The notes below the pieces were generated by a model. That model was not told where the DNA came from. It saw only the letters and a list, made by a program, of their open reading frames with translations, and made no database searches. From Myxococcales bacterium (GTDB taxonomy: Bacteria > Myxococcota > UBA727 > JABDBI01): a stretch of DNA of 64,000 nucleotides. This document shows positions 26,619-37,215 of the stretch, piece by piece. The stretch's first letter is position 1; every line of letters starts with the position of its first letter. The DNA is taken from contig CP060221.1 in NCBI GenBank assembly GCA_023898405.1, positions 1,379,501 to 1,443,500 on the forward strand, given 5' to 3'. Made by a program: the position numbers and the translations under genes.

Positions 26619-26775
26619 TAATATCGAAAAGTAATATGCTTCATCATGTTTCCTTAGATTTTTTGAGAACTTCTAATATAAACATGAGCTTTTTAAATGG
26701 TCTCCAAGAATTAAGCAGCCTTCTTTACTTGCCTGGCATATGTAAGTACTAAAGAGACATCTTTATAGGTGAACC

Positions 26776-27261
26776 ATGAAATCTCTCAAAACCCATTTGG
26801 GTGCTCTCAATTTGGTGGGCATCAAAGTTCGTACCAACAACACCTCCGAAATGGATCCAAAGACTGCTCAGATTGGAAAAACTATCGAGAAATTTCTGTC
26901 GCAAAAATCTGTTTTAGGCATTGCTTCCCAAAAAAGCTCAAAAATGTTTTGTGTCTATACCGATTATGAAAGTGATGAGCACGGTGACTACACGTATTTT
27001 GTTGGTGTAGAAGTAGACTCATTCGATGATATTCCACTCGAATTTGAAAAATTGATCATCGAAGCACAGGATTATATTAAATTTACTTCAGATACAGGGC
27101 AAATGCCTGAAGTTGTGATCGATATGTGGATGAAAATATGGCAGATGGATAGCAAAGCTTTGGGAGGAGAAAGATCTTATTATGCTGATTTTGAAATCTA
27201 TGATGAGCGAAGCTGCGACCCTCAAAAGACGGTTTTGGATATATTTATTGGTATTAAGTAA
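26776..27261 (+). CDS. GyrI-like/effector-binding-domain protein
   Basis: 161 residues matching the stand-alone GyrI-like small-molecule-binding (SOUL/AraC effector) fold: LVGIKVRTNN, IGKTIEKFLSQ, FCVYTDYESDEHGDYTYFVGVEV (read in parts), KFTSDTGQMPEVVIDMW and the closing ADFEIYDERSCDPQ...LDIFIGIK. No DNA-binding domain is attached, so it may bind a ligand or an enzyme, as YdeE and Cass2 proteins do. AGGTG precedes the ATG. It faces the end of the N-ATPase operon, 32 bases away. Confidence 0.8.
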   Translation: MKSLKTHLGALNLVGIKVRTNNTSEMDPKTAQIGKTIEKFLSQKSVLGIASQKSSKMFCVYTDYESDEHGDYTYFVGVEVDSFDDIPLEFEKLIIEAQDYIKFTSDTGQMPEVVIDMWMKIWQMDSKALGGERSYYADFEIYDERSCDPQKTVLDIFIGIK

Positions 27262-27293
27262 CAGCTTGTGATCATTCGCAAAAATAATTGAGT

Positions 27294-28178
27294 TTATAAT
27301 TTTCTTTGAGCTTCGAAGCCAGCGATAACATCGAAAAGTTCTTCATCAATGCTGCTTTGTCTTAGGTGGTTAAAATCATTCTTAAGATTTTTGAGCATAT
27401 CATCGATATTTTTATCTGCACGTTGCATAGCGATGATACGATTTCTATTTTCGCTGTGGAGTGATTCAACGCAGGCTTTAAATATTGAGACAAAAAGATA
27501 TTCTCTTAGCAATGCCTTAAAAAACTCATCCGTATTGCCAACTATTTCTGCATAATTTTTAGTTGGCCAAGCAATTTTTTTTCTTTCGGATAACCATTTA
27601 GAGTCAAAAGGAAAAAGTCTCAGCTTCTTGGGAGTAAAAGTGGTATCCGAATCGGCCCAATTATTAAATAAAAAGAGTTCATCGATTTCACCTTGATCAA
27701 GATATCTACGCGTTTCATCGATAATATTTGCCACAAGCGATGTGATAAATTGGATAGAAGAAGGTAGGGCAAAGGATTTTACAATAGCTATGCTCATGTC
27801 CTTTAGATGAGTTTGCACATGCTCACCGACCACCCAAATTTTTGCATTGCTTTTGAAATTATTTATATTTTCTATCGTAAAATTGCTGATGACTTCATTG
27901 AATGAACCAACAAGTCCCTGATCTGAGCCAAAAATTATAACTCCAGCACCTGCTTTTTTATTTTTTAGAGATGACTTTTTGGCATGATATTTGATGTTCT
28001 TTCTCATCAACAATCCAAGGCTGAGTTCGATGCTTCGGTAATAGTCGCTTAGAGCCTGAGTTGATTTTTCATATTGAGTGATATGAGCCGCTGCTATGGT
28101 TTTCATGGCCCGCACAACTGATTGTAGCTCATGAGCTTTGCTAATTTTATTTCTCAAGCTGCTCAGACTAATGCTCAT
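27294..28178 (-). CDS. atpG: N-ATPase gamma subunit AtpG
   Basis: 294 residues from the ATG at 28178, whose ATGA overlaps the atpA stop and which has AAGGA six bases upstream; an in-frame TTG upstream is unlikely. Rotor shaft of the ATPase: N-terminal coiled helix LRNKISKAHELQSVVRAMKTIAAAH (read in parts), central GSDQGLVGSFNEVI, and C-terminal helix around ENRNRIIAMQRADKNIDDML. The sequence diverges from standard F-type gamma, as usual in N-ATPases. Last gene of the nine-gene minus-strand operon. Confidence 0.85.
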   Translation of the reverse strand: MSISLSSLRNKISKAHELQSVVRAMKTIAAAHITQYEKSTQALSDYYRSIELSLGLLMRKNIKYHAKKSSLKNKKAGAGVIIFGSDQGLVGSFNEVISNFTIENINNFKSNAKIWVVGEHVQTHLKDMSIAIVKSFALPSSIQFITSLVANIIDETRRYLDQGEIDELFLFNNWADSDTTFTPKKLRLFPFDSKWLSERKKIAWPTKNYAEIVGNTDEFFKALLREYLFVSIFKACVESLHSENRNRIIAMQRADKNIDDMLKNLKNDFNHLRQSSIDEELFDVIAGFEAQRKL

Positions 28179-29716
28179 GTTTTGTCCTTGCAAAAGGGCT
28201 TAAGTGCGCTGTTGGCTATTTTTATAATTACATTTTGCTGTTCATCGCTTAATTTTTCCCTGGAAGAGAATTGTTCTTTAATCTCATCAGGAATACTAAG
28301 TGCTGCAGTAGCAAGCGAATTTTGAGCCATGAGCATGCTCTCTAAAGGGACATCATCCAAAAGTCGTTCGCGCAATGATAGCAGTGTAATAATTTGAACT
28401 GGTACTGAAACTGGGCTGTATTGGGCTTGTATCAGGCAAGAGCGAATTCGTTTACCATGCTCAATGACTCCTTTAGTGTAATCATCCATACGAGAACCCA
28501 AACGAGAAAATGTTTCGAGTTCTTCAAATTGGGCATAGGAGAGTTTGAGATCCCCTACAACTGAACGGTAAGAAGCTCGCTGAGATTTTCCTCCAACGCG
28601 GGAAACGGATTTTTCTACATCAACGGCGGGCAAAACTCCTAAGTCAAATAATTGTGGCGAGAGATAGATTTGACCATCGGTGATTGAGATTAAGTTGGTG
28701 GGAATATACGCGGAAATATTCTGAGCTTCGGTTTCAATAATAGGAATAGCTGAAAGAGAACCACCTCCTAGCTTTTCTGATAAATGAGTAGCGCGCTCAA
28801 GCAAACGTGAATGAATATAAAAAATATCCCCTGGGAAAGCTTCTCTTCCAGGGGGCCTGCGAAGAAGTAAAGAAATTTCTCGATAGGCACGAGCATGATG
28901 GGTTAAATCATCATAGATAATTAATACGTCTTCACCTTTTTCCATGAAAAACTCAGCAATACTAGTTGCTGCATAGGGAGCGATGTATGAAAGACCTGGA
29001 GCTTCATTGCCTTCTGCAACCATGACAACAGTATACTTCATAGCATTGTTTTCTTTTAAGGCATGAATAGATTTTGCGACTGCTGAAGCTCTTTGTCCGA
29101 TGGCGCAGTAAATACAGATGACGTTTTGATCACGCTGATTAATGATGGTATCAATGGCGATTGCTGTTTTTCCTGTTTGTCTATCACCCAAGATGAGCTC
29201 ACGCTGTCCTCTGCCAATAGGAATCAGCGCATCGATTACTTTTATACCTGTCTGCAACGGCTCAGAAACTGCAGCTCGATCCATGATCGAAGGAGCAGAG
29301 CGTTCAATGGGGGAGCGTTTATTAACTTTTATTTTACCCTTTCCATCAATAGCTTGACCGATGGGATTAATAATACGTCCCAAAAGTTCATCACCAACGC
29401 CAATATCCATCACTCTTCCAGTTCGAAAAACCTCTGATCCAGCCTGGATGTGTTCATAGTCTCCCAGTAAAACCACTCCGATCTCTTGGCTTGTTATATC
29501 GAAAGCTATTCCCAAAAGGCCACCTGGGAATTGAATGAGTTCATCCACTCCGATTCCCAAAAGTCCTGAAACTTTTGCTATTCCAAAGGCTGTGCTCGTA
29601 ACAATACCAATCTCGTTCAATTTGAGCTGAGGAACTGTCTCTTTGCGGACTTCATTTAAATCGTCGAGTACATTTTTTAAAAGGGAAGATAGATTAATGG
29701 GTAGCATATGTGTCAA
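28175..29716 (-). CDS. atpA: N-ATPase alpha subunit AtpA
   Basis: 513 residues. Non-catalytic nucleotide-binding subunit with P-loop GDRQTGKTA, YCAIGQRASAVAKS, the VLIIYDDLTHHARAYREISLL block (read in parts) and RRPPGREAFPGDIFYIHSRLLERA (in parts). C-terminal helical domain present and full length. Starts inside the last codons of atpF (4-base overlap) and ends in an ATGA overlap with atpG. In the N-type operon, atpA follows atpF with no separate delta gene, as here. Confidence 0.95.
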   Translation of the reverse strand: MTHMLPINLSSLLKNVLDDLNEVRKETVPQLKLNEIGIVTSTAFGIAKVSGLLGIGVDELIQFPGGLLGIAFDITSQEIGVVLLGDYEHIQAGSEVFRTGRVMDIGVGDELLGRIINPIGQAIDGKGKIKVNKRSPIERSAPSIMDRAAVSEPLQTGIKVIDALIPIGRGQRELILGDRQTGKTAIAIDTIINQRDQNVICIYCAIGQRASAVAKSIHALKENNAMKYTVVMVAEGNEAPGLSYIAPYAATSIAEFFMEKGEDVLIIYDDLTHHARAYREISLLLRRPPGREAFPGDIFYIHSRLLERATHLSEKLGGGSLSAIPIIETEAQNISAYIPTNLISITDGQIYLSPQLFDLGVLPAVDVEKSVSRVGGKSQRASYRSVVGDLKLSYAQFEELETFSRLGSRMDDYTKGVIEHGKRIRSCLIQAQYSPVSVPVQIITLLSLRERLLDDVPLESMLMAQNSLATAALSIPDEIKEQFSSREKLSDEQQNVIIKIANSALKPFCKDKT

Positions 29717-30510
29717 CTTTGTATCTGGGGTATGATGACAGGAGATGTGCTGTCCTCTATATTTTTTTGCACAATTGTATTCAAGTTTTGTTCCATTGAT
29801 GAAAGATAATCAGAAATATTCCATGAAATTTTTTGTCCATTGCTAAGTAATTCTATGCCGCATATGAGTTCTGGTTTAACTTCGTAGAGCATTTCAAATT
29901 TTATAGCGAAAATTTCTTCTAATACTTTTTTAAGTTCAGAAATTTTCTGATCAGACATTGGTAAAGCACTGCGAAGAGTAGCTTTGGATGTATTTAATGT
30001 GCTTTTAAATTCATTCTTATCGCTTGGTTTCATTTTTTTTGTAAATGTTAGGAAAGCATCAAGCATGGCATGTTCCATTGTAATGCTTGACATGTCGTGT
30101 AAAACTTTTTGTGTGGTCAAAAATATTTCTTCTGTAGTTTTTCGATACATTTCCGAATTAAAACTTAAGACAATATTTCTTAGTTTTTCTTCCTGTTTTT
30201 GTTCCAACTCATGTGCTTTTTGGTGAGCTGCATCGATTATTTTGGTAGCTTTTTCTTGGGCATCATCTGAAGCTTGTTGAAGGAGTTCCTTGCTCCTTTG
30301 ATTGAGAGCTTTATTTTTGTTCTGATAATTATCAATTTCTTTTTGTGCGGCAATTTTTTTATTCTGTGCATCGGAAATTGTTTCAGAAATTTTTTTCTCT
30401 CTTTGATCAATAGCTGAAAGTATGGGCTTATAGAGAAAGTGTTTTAAAAGCCACACTAAAAACAAGAAATTAAATATTTGGGCAGTCACCGTAAACCAGT
30501 CGATGAGCAT
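29713..30510 (-). CDS. atpF: N-ATPase b subunit AtpF with delta-like C-terminus
   Basis: 265 residues, much longer than a usual b subunit (about 160). N-terminal membrane helix (FTVTAQIFNFLFLVWLLKHF), then the stator coiled coil (about 35-150). The C-terminal 100 residues resemble the OSCP/delta subunit: ATLRSALPMSDQKISELKKVL, VKPELICGIELLSNGQ, WNISDYLSSMEQNL. This b-delta fusion fits the absence of atpH in N-ATPase operons. Stator linking the a subunit to alpha/beta. Confidence 0.85.
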   Translation of the reverse strand: MLIDWFTVTAQIFNFLFLVWLLKHFLYKPILSAIDQREKKISETISDAQNKKIAAQKEIDNYQNKNKALNQRSKELLQQASDDAQEKATKIIDAAHQKAHELEQKQEEKLRNIVLSFNSEMYRKTTEEIFLTTQKVLHDMSSITMEHAMLDAFLTFTKKMKPSDKNEFKSTLNTSKATLRSALPMSDQKISELKKVLEEIFAIKFEMLYEVKPELICGIELLSNGQKISWNISDYLSSMEQNLNTIVQKNIEDSTSPVIIPQIQS

Positions 30511-30513
30511 AGC

Positions 30514-30795
30514 TTAATTTCCTGAAGCTTGTGAAAGTATATGATTCCAAAATGGATTAGCAAAAATAAGAATCATTGAAATCACAAAACAATAGATAGC
30601 TGTAGACTCAATCATGGCTAATCCAACAAATAATGTACGAGTGATCGTACTCGATGCATCTGGTTGTTGGGCTAGTGAGGTAAGAGCAGCGTACACAGCT
30701 TTTCCCTCAGCTAATGCAGGTCCAATTGCCCCGAAGCTTGTTGTGAGTCCTGCTATGGTAATGGATACAATCGCAATAACTGTTGTGCTATCCAT
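30514..30795 (-). CDS. atpE: N-ATPase c subunit AtpE (rotor ring)
   Basis: 93 residues from the ATG at 30795 (AAAGGAG six bases upstream; the longer frame would cover atpB). Two membrane helices. Helix 1 has GPALAEGKA with Glu30; helix 2 has MIESTAIY with Glu63, the ion-binding carboxylate, and Ser64. E-S followed by T is the sodium-binding signature. Helix 1 has Glu where classic sodium rings have Gln, a double-glutamate arrangement I recall from N-ATPases. Ion specificity is therefore probably Na+ but not certain; related rings can use H+. Confidence 0.9.
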   Translation of the reverse strand: MDSTTVIAIVSITIAGLTTSFGAIGPALAEGKAVYAALTSLAQQPDASSTITRTLFVGLAMIESTAIYCFVISMILIFANPFWNHILSQASGN

Positions 30796-30805
30796 TTTTT
30801 CTCCT

Positions 30806-31489
30806 TTAAATATCCTCGTTAGAATTTTTTGAACGAACTGCTGCTGCAATGTAGACAGTAGCCAAAATGCTAAAAATATATGCCTGAACCATGCCGGTAA
30901 GAAGTCCTAGTAGCTCCATAATTATGGGAAAGAATAATGGTGTTATTGAAAGTAAAATAGCAATTATTACTGTTCCGCTCATCATATTTCCGAATAGACG
31001 TACGGCCAAAGCTAAAGTGCGAGAAAATTCACTGATGATATTGAAAGGCATCATCAGGAAGGTTGGTTTTAGGTAAGATTTTAGGTAGCCAAAGAGACCT
31101 TGCTCTCTGATGCCGAAAAATGGAACAGCGATAAACACGCATAAAGCGAGCGCTGCTGTGGTGGAAAGAGAAGCTGTGGGAGGTTCGTAGCCCGGGAAAA
31201 TAGTCAAAAGAGCTGAAGTTACGATAAATAAAAATAATGTTCCGATAAAGCTTAAGTAGTTGAGCGAAGGAGATAGTCCCACCTCATAAATCTGTTTTTT
31301 CATGGCAAGAACAATTATTTCTAGCAAATTTTGCCAACGAGAACGATGTAACGAAGTAGAAAGCTTGCGAGTTATTGCTATAGATCCGATGGTTAAAAAA
31401 AACATTATTAACCATGAAAAAATAATAGTGGAATTAATTTTTATAAACTCATACTGACACACTGTCCACTGATCAGGGCTAATGCGCAT
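30806..31489 (-). CDS. atpB: N-ATPase a subunit AtpB
   Basis: 227 residues, about six membrane helices. The essential arginine is in SRTLALAVRLFGNMMSG, the ion-channel motif of subunit a. A second conserved block is LLGLLTGMVQAYIFSILATVYI (read in parts). Overlaps atpR by 11 bases and precedes atpE by 10. Conducts the coupling ion next to the c ring. Confidence 0.9.
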   Translation of the reverse strand: MRISPDQWTVCQYEFIKINSTIIFSWLIMFFLTIGSIAITRKLSTSLHRSRWQNLLEIIVLAMKKQIYEVGLSPSLNYLSFIGTLFLFIVTSALLTIFPGYEPPTASLSTTAALALCVFIAVPFFGIREQGLFGYLKSYLKPTFLMMPFNIISEFSRTLALAVRLFGNMMSGTVIIAILLSITPLFFPIIMELLGLLTGMVQAYIFSILATVYIAAAVRSKNSNEDI

Positions 31490-31766
31490 TGATGCTCTCC
31501 TTGAGACACTGCGTTACAGCAAAGCGCGCGCCTATAAATCCTATTAGACATAGAATCAGATTGATCCAATTCCCCTGACCAACAAAGTAAAACCCAGTTA
31601 AAGCCAAACCCAAGCGTAAAAGAGAGCTTCCCAAATGCCAAAAAAAAGCACGCTTAGATGAAATTATTTTTTTGAGAGTCCACCATAATCCCCCAAAAAA
31701 AAATACTCCGATAAAGAAACCTGCGCTTAAGCTCAAAATTAATGAGCTGATTTCAATCTTCATCAT
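31479..31766 (-). CDS. atpR: N-ATPase subunit AtpR
   Basis: 95 residues, three membrane helices with basic turns (FFFGGLWWTLKKIISSKRAF; SSLLRLGLALTGFYFVGQGNW; CLIGFIGARFAVTQCL, each shorter than a full helix pair). This is the small subunit found only in N-type operons, where conserved arginines are thought to pair with the extra glutamate of the c ring. Arg near RLGLAL and GARFAV fit. Overlaps the upstream gene by 14 bases; Met2 is an alternative start. Confidence 0.85.
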   Translation of the reverse strand: MMKIEISSLILSLSAGFFIGVFFFGGLWWTLKKIISSKRAFFWHLGSSLLRLGLALTGFYFVGQGNWINLILCLIGFIGARFAVTQCLKESINAH

Positions 31767-32080
31767 CTTTTTCTTCCTTGGTGATTTCTTTTTCCTCTCT
31801 TTTTACCCAGTGCCACGCATTAAAGCATCCAAAGACCAGGCCTACGACCAAAAGAGTCAGTGTCCATGAATGCTTTGTCGGATATTTATTATCGAGCCAG
31901 ATTCCGATGAAAGCCCCGATTAAAGTTGGAATGGCTATAGACCATCCTATTATTCCCATCATACCGAGACCAAACCATACGACATTTTTGGAATGCTTTT
32001 TTGCACGCAATTTGCGCTTGGAAGAAGCCTGTATTTTTTTGCTAAATTCACTCTCTCCTTTGTTGTCTTTGTCGGATAAT

Positions 32081-32088
<8 letters not shown>
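31753..32088 (-). CDS. atpQ: N-ATPase subunit AtpQ (AtpI-like)
   Basis: 111 residues: a basic cytoplasmic N-terminus (KKIQASSKRKLRAKKH), two membrane helices (WFGLGMMGIIGWSIAIPTL; WTLTLLVVGLVFGCFNAWHW) and an acidic tail. Matches the AtpI/AtpQ family of assembly or ion-uptake subunits. The GAFIGIWLDNKYPTKH loop between the helices is the recognised core. Overlaps atpC by 8 bases. Confidence 0.8.
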
Positions 32089-33968
<1,880 letters not shown>

Positions 33969-34032
33969 TTAATTTGTTGATTGATAGTCGTTTTTGCTCT
34001 TTGTTGGCCTATAAATATAGGAAAAAAATTTC

Positions 34033-34881
34033 ATGTCTCAACCAAAACTGGCTTTGCAGAAGGTTTGGAAAATTTTTGGTCCATCACCAAAGAGTCCCCC
34101 TTGGCAAAAAGAAGGTGTAGATTTTATTGCTAGAAAAAAATCGGTGATAGCTTTAAAAAATATAAATCTTTCAATCAACTCTGGTGAATTTTTTGTTGTT
34201 ATCGGATTATCTGGCAGCGGAAAGTCAACTCTGCTTCGCTGTTTAAACGCACTTTATCAACCAACTTTTGGCCGTATATATTTTCAAGGATTAGATCTTG
34301 CTCAACTTAAGCCCGCCCAGATGCAAGAAATTTTAGGGAAAAAAATTGCCATGGTATTTCAGCATTTTGCTTTGCTCCCCCATAGAACAATTCTTGATAA
34401 CGCAGCATTTGGCCTAGAAATAAAAAAAGTTAGCAAAGATAAAAGAATAAAAATAGCCAAAGAATATTTAGATATTATGGGGCTTGCTCCTTATTTTAAT
34501 CTCTACCCACATCAATTGAGTGGAGGAATGAAGCAGCGAGTGGGAATAGCTCGTGCTTTGGCGGTAGAGCCTGAGGTTTTGCTGATGGACGAACCTTTCA
34601 GCGCTCTCGATCCAATTATTCGTAAACAGTTACAAGATGAGCTGATCAATATTCAAAAAGAGCTCAACAAGACTATTGTTTTCATCACCCACGATCTTTT
34701 GGAAGCGCTTAGGCTAAGCGATAGATTAGCAATTATGAAAGGTGGAGAAATAGTCCAAAGTGGAAGCCCTAAGGATATCTTGCATAAGCCTGCAGACGAT
34801 TATGTCTCATCCTTTGTGCAAACCTTGGAAAATAAATGGTTGTCCGAACTGCTGCCTAAGGAAAAAGTATTGAGCTCTTAA
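34033..34881 (+). CDS. proV: Glycine betaine/proline ABC importer ATP-binding protein
   Basis: 282 residues. Walker A GLSGSGKSTLLRC, Q-loop VFQHFALLPHRTI, signature LSGGMKQRVGIARALA, Walker B VLLMDEPFSALDP and His switch FITHDLLEA. The N-terminal block before Walker A (KVWKIFG) matches the ProV/OpuAA type. No CBS domains follow, so it is shorter than E. coli ProV (about 400 residues); the osmosensing tail is absent. Followed by the permease 24 bases on. Confidence 0.9.
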   Translation: MSQPKLALQKVWKIFGPSPKSPPWQKEGVDFIARKKSVIALKNINLSINSGEFFVVIGLSGSGKSTLLRCLNALYQPTFGRIYFQGLDLAQLKPAQMQEILGKKIAMVFQHFALLPHRTILDNAAFGLEIKKVSKDKRIKIAKEYLDIMGLAPYFNLYPHQLSGGMKQRVGIARALAVEPEVLLMDEPFSALDPIIRKQLQDELINIQKELNKTIVFITHDLLEALRLSDRLAIMKGGEIVQSGSPKDILHKPADDYVSSFVQTLENKWLSELLPKEKVLSS

Positions 34882-34905
34882 TTGAATCGATAAATAGGAA
34901 CTTTT

Positions 34906-35739
34906 ATGGAACAACTTACATTTGAAAGTGCCATTGAGGCAGGTATTTTTTGGCTGACTAGAAATCTTTCGAGTTTTTTTAATTCTATTACTAGTCTCAC
35001 CGATAGTATTTTTGAGACCGTAAATGGCATATTGCTTGTGGTTCCTTGGTATGGCGTTGTCGCTTTGGTTGCTCTATGTGCCTACTTTTTGAAAGGAGTG
35101 CAGCTCGCTATTGTGAGCGGATTAATGCTTGTGTTTGTTCAAACACTCAATTTTTGGCTGGAAGGAATTGCTACTCTTTCCATGATCATCATAGCGGTCA
35201 GTATATCGATTATGTTTGGTTTACCTTTGGGAATTTTTGCAGCAAAAAGCGATGGCTTTGATAAAATTTTGAGACCCATACTCGATGCTATGCAAACTAT
35301 ACCAACTTTTGTTTATTTGATCCCTGCCGTTATGTTTTTTGGAATAGGAAATGTCCCAGGAATAATGGCGACTGTCGTATTTGCCATGCCCACCATGATT
35401 CGTCTGAGCAATTTGGCCATCAGACAAGTTCCCAAACCGGTCGTTGAAGCAGCTCAAGCCTTTGGAGCGAGCCCATGGCAAATTCTTTTAAAAGTAGAGT
35501 TGCCTGTTGCACTACCTACATTTATTACTGCCATCACTCAGACGGTGATGATGACATTATCGATGGTGGTGACAGCTTCTATGATCGGAGCTGATGGTTT
35601 GGGAAAACCTGTTTTGATCGCTATTCAGCGTGTAGATGTGGGCTTAGGCGCCAAGGCAGGTCTTTGCGTTTTAGCTATTGCAATTTTATTGGATCGGCTC
35701 TTGCGTGCACTGGTACAAAAACAAAAATTTGTGGCGTAA
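34906..35739 (+). CDS. proW: Glycine betaine/proline ABC importer permease
   Basis: 277 residues, about six to seven membrane helices, with the permease loop VEAAQAFGASPWQILLKVELPVALP (read in parts) that contacts the ATPase. PILDAMQTIPTFVYLIPAVMFFG (in parts) is the ProW/OpuAB hallmark. Forms the membrane pore for ProV. Cotranscribed with proV; a weak terminator follows. Confidence 0.9.
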   Translation: MEQLTFESAIEAGIFWLTRNLSSFFNSITSLTDSIFETVNGILLVVPWYGVVALVALCAYFLKGVQLAIVSGLMLVFVQTLNFWLEGIATLSMIIIAVSISIMFGLPLGIFAAKSDGFDKILRPILDAMQTIPTFVYLIPAVMFFGIGNVPGIMATVVFAMPTMIRLSNLAIRQVPKPVVEAAQAFGASPWQILLKVELPVALPTFITAITQTVMMTLSMVVTASMIGADGLGKPVLIAIQRVDVGLGAKAGLCVLAIAILLDRLLRALVQKQKFVA

Positions 35740-35757
35740 AAGATCTCTAACATCTGA

Positions 35758-35786
35758 ATCGATTTTAATCATCAATCTGATTTTTT
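35758..35786 (+). terminator. Weak terminator after proW
   Basis: ATCGATT (35758-35764) pairs with AATCTGAT (35774-35781) with one bulged base, then a run of T. It lies between the convergent proVW and binding-protein genes. Confidence 0.4.
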
Positions 35787-35803
35787 CTTAATTTTTAGAG
35801 CTT

Positions 35804-36781
35804 TTAAGCTTTTGCTTTAGAAAGCCACTTCTGAATGTGCTGTGGATTATTTTCTATCCAAGCGCGAGCGACCTCTTGTGGAGTTTTTGGTGGATTGCCT
35901 GGTAAATCTTCTAGCTGAATAATAAGCGAACTTACATCTTCTATGGGAATGCTAAAATTCATGAAGAAATTAAATGCTTGAGGATATATTTCTTTGAGTT
36001 TATTTGAAACTCCCACATAGACTGTGGCGTCAGGATAAGCACAGTCTACTCGGTTTTTTTCCGGGTGATCAGGTACATAGAGCCAGTGTCCCTCTTTGCA
36101 TGGAGGCTCCTCAATTCTTGTGAGATCATATTTTGCTGTTGGCCATTCTGGCTCCCAATAATAAAACAAAATTGGTTTTTTTAGCTTCATGGCTTTTTTT
36201 AAGGTGGTAAGAAAAAATGGTTGTTCGATAGTAATCGCTTCTAAATCAAGGCCATATTGCTTTATTTTAGAAGTATTTATTTCGGATGCTGTCCAACTGA
36301 ATGGCCCAATCCAAATTTCTCCTTTACCATCACCATCGCTGTCAAATAAGTATTCTTTGCCTTTGATATCTTGAATGCTTTTAATGGAAAATTCTTTTGC
36401 GATTGCTGTGGGCAGATAAAAACCTTGGGGAGCGTGATCATAAGAGATCGATGCAGAGACGGTTTTTCTTTTGTTTACATATTTATCAAAACGCTGTTTT
36501 TGATTGGGCATCCATAAATCGGCCAATACATGGGCAGAGCCTTTTTCTAGAGCAGGCCACAATGCACCCGAACTTACCTGCTTAATTTCCACAGGAATTT
36601 TTAGATGATTCTCTACGCTTTGTTTCATGATTTCTTCGATCACGATTGAGCCTGCCCATGTTTGACCGGCCAGGACTATGCTTTCTTTTTTATTGGGAGA
36701 AGAATTTTTATAAGCATAGATGAGTAAAAAACCAAGCAACAGCCCAAGCGTTGTGATGAAAAATTTTTTTTTCATAACCAT
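35804..36781 (-). CDS. proX: Glycine betaine ABC importer substrate-binding protein
   Basis: 325 residues with an N-terminal signal or anchor (KKFFITTLGLLLGFLLIYAY); no lipobox Cys. The mature part has the OpuAC/ProX pattern: VLAGQTWAGSIVIEEIMKQ, VSSGALWPALEKGSAHVLADLW (read in parts), YFWEP-like FYYWEPEWPTAKYDL and GCAYPDAT-like DCAYPDATVYVGVS. Trp and Tyr residues there would form the aromatic cage for the quaternary ammonium. It is encoded convergent to proVW, so its expression is independent. Confidence 0.85.
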   Translation of the reverse strand: MVMKKKFFITTLGLLLGFLLIYAYKNSSPNKKESIVLAGQTWAGSIVIEEIMKQSVENHLKIPVEIKQVSSGALWPALEKGSAHVLADLWMPNQKQRFDKYVNKRKTVSASISYDHAPQGFYLPTAIAKEFSIKSIQDIKGKEYLFDSDGDGKGEIWIGPFSWTASEINTSKIKQYGLDLEAITIEQPFFLTTLKKAMKLKKPILFYYWEPEWPTAKYDLTRIEEPPCKEGHWLYVPDHPEKNRVDCAYPDATVYVGVSNKLKEIYPQAFNFFMNFSIPIEDVSSLIIQLEDLPGNPPKTPQEVARAWIENNPQHIQKWLSKAKA

Positions 36782-37036
36782 CCATAGATTATTTTGAAAG
36801 TGATACTTATCCCTTCCACAAAAGAATTTTTGCTTGCAATGAAACTCTAAGCGTATGAAAAATGATTATTATTCCAGTTGTTGAGTGAGTGTTACTTATT
36901 TTTTGAAACTTTATATTCTTTTTAAAAATTCTCTAAGATTATTGTTTGGAAATAAATTGTTTTATGGTTTGTTTTAAAATTAAAAAAAGAGTGTATTTTG
37001 TTTTTTATATTTAATAATTTTATGTGGAAAATATGA
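36782..37036. other. AT-rich intergenic region upstream of the binding-protein gene
   Basis: About 255 very AT-rich bases. This is the start side of the minus-strand binding-protein gene, so its promoter should lie here. No clear -35/-10 pair, operator or RNA gene recognised. Confidence 0.3.
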
Positions 37037-37207
37037 TTGAAAAAATTTGGTGGATTTGAAAATCAACTTGATGTCTTAGATATTTTTTGTTTTGAAGTAA
37101 AAGTTGACTCTGATTTAAGCGATGAGAAAAAAATAAAAATTTTTGCTAAGATGCTTAGCAGGCTCAGTGAAGTCCCTCTTAACCGCTCGTTTCAATCTCT
37201 TAAATAA
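37037..37207 (+). CDS. Possible small protein or gene remnant
   Basis: 56-residue frame starting with TTG directly after an in-frame stop; reads KKFGGFENQLDVLDIFCFEV... and ends RSFQSLK. The composition looks protein-like, with amphipathic strand and helix segments. There is no good ribosome site, and a GCTAAG/CTTAGC hairpin lies inside. Could be the tail of a lost gene. No family recognised. Confidence 0.25.
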   Translation: MKKFGGFENQLDVLDIFCFEVKVDSDLSDEKKIKIFAKMLSRLSEVPLNRSFQSLK

Positions 37208-37215
37208 AAGCTAGT

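Noticed and set aside
29093..29437. 114-residue plus-strand frame inside atpA
   Set aside because: Antisense to a strongly conserved ATPase gene.
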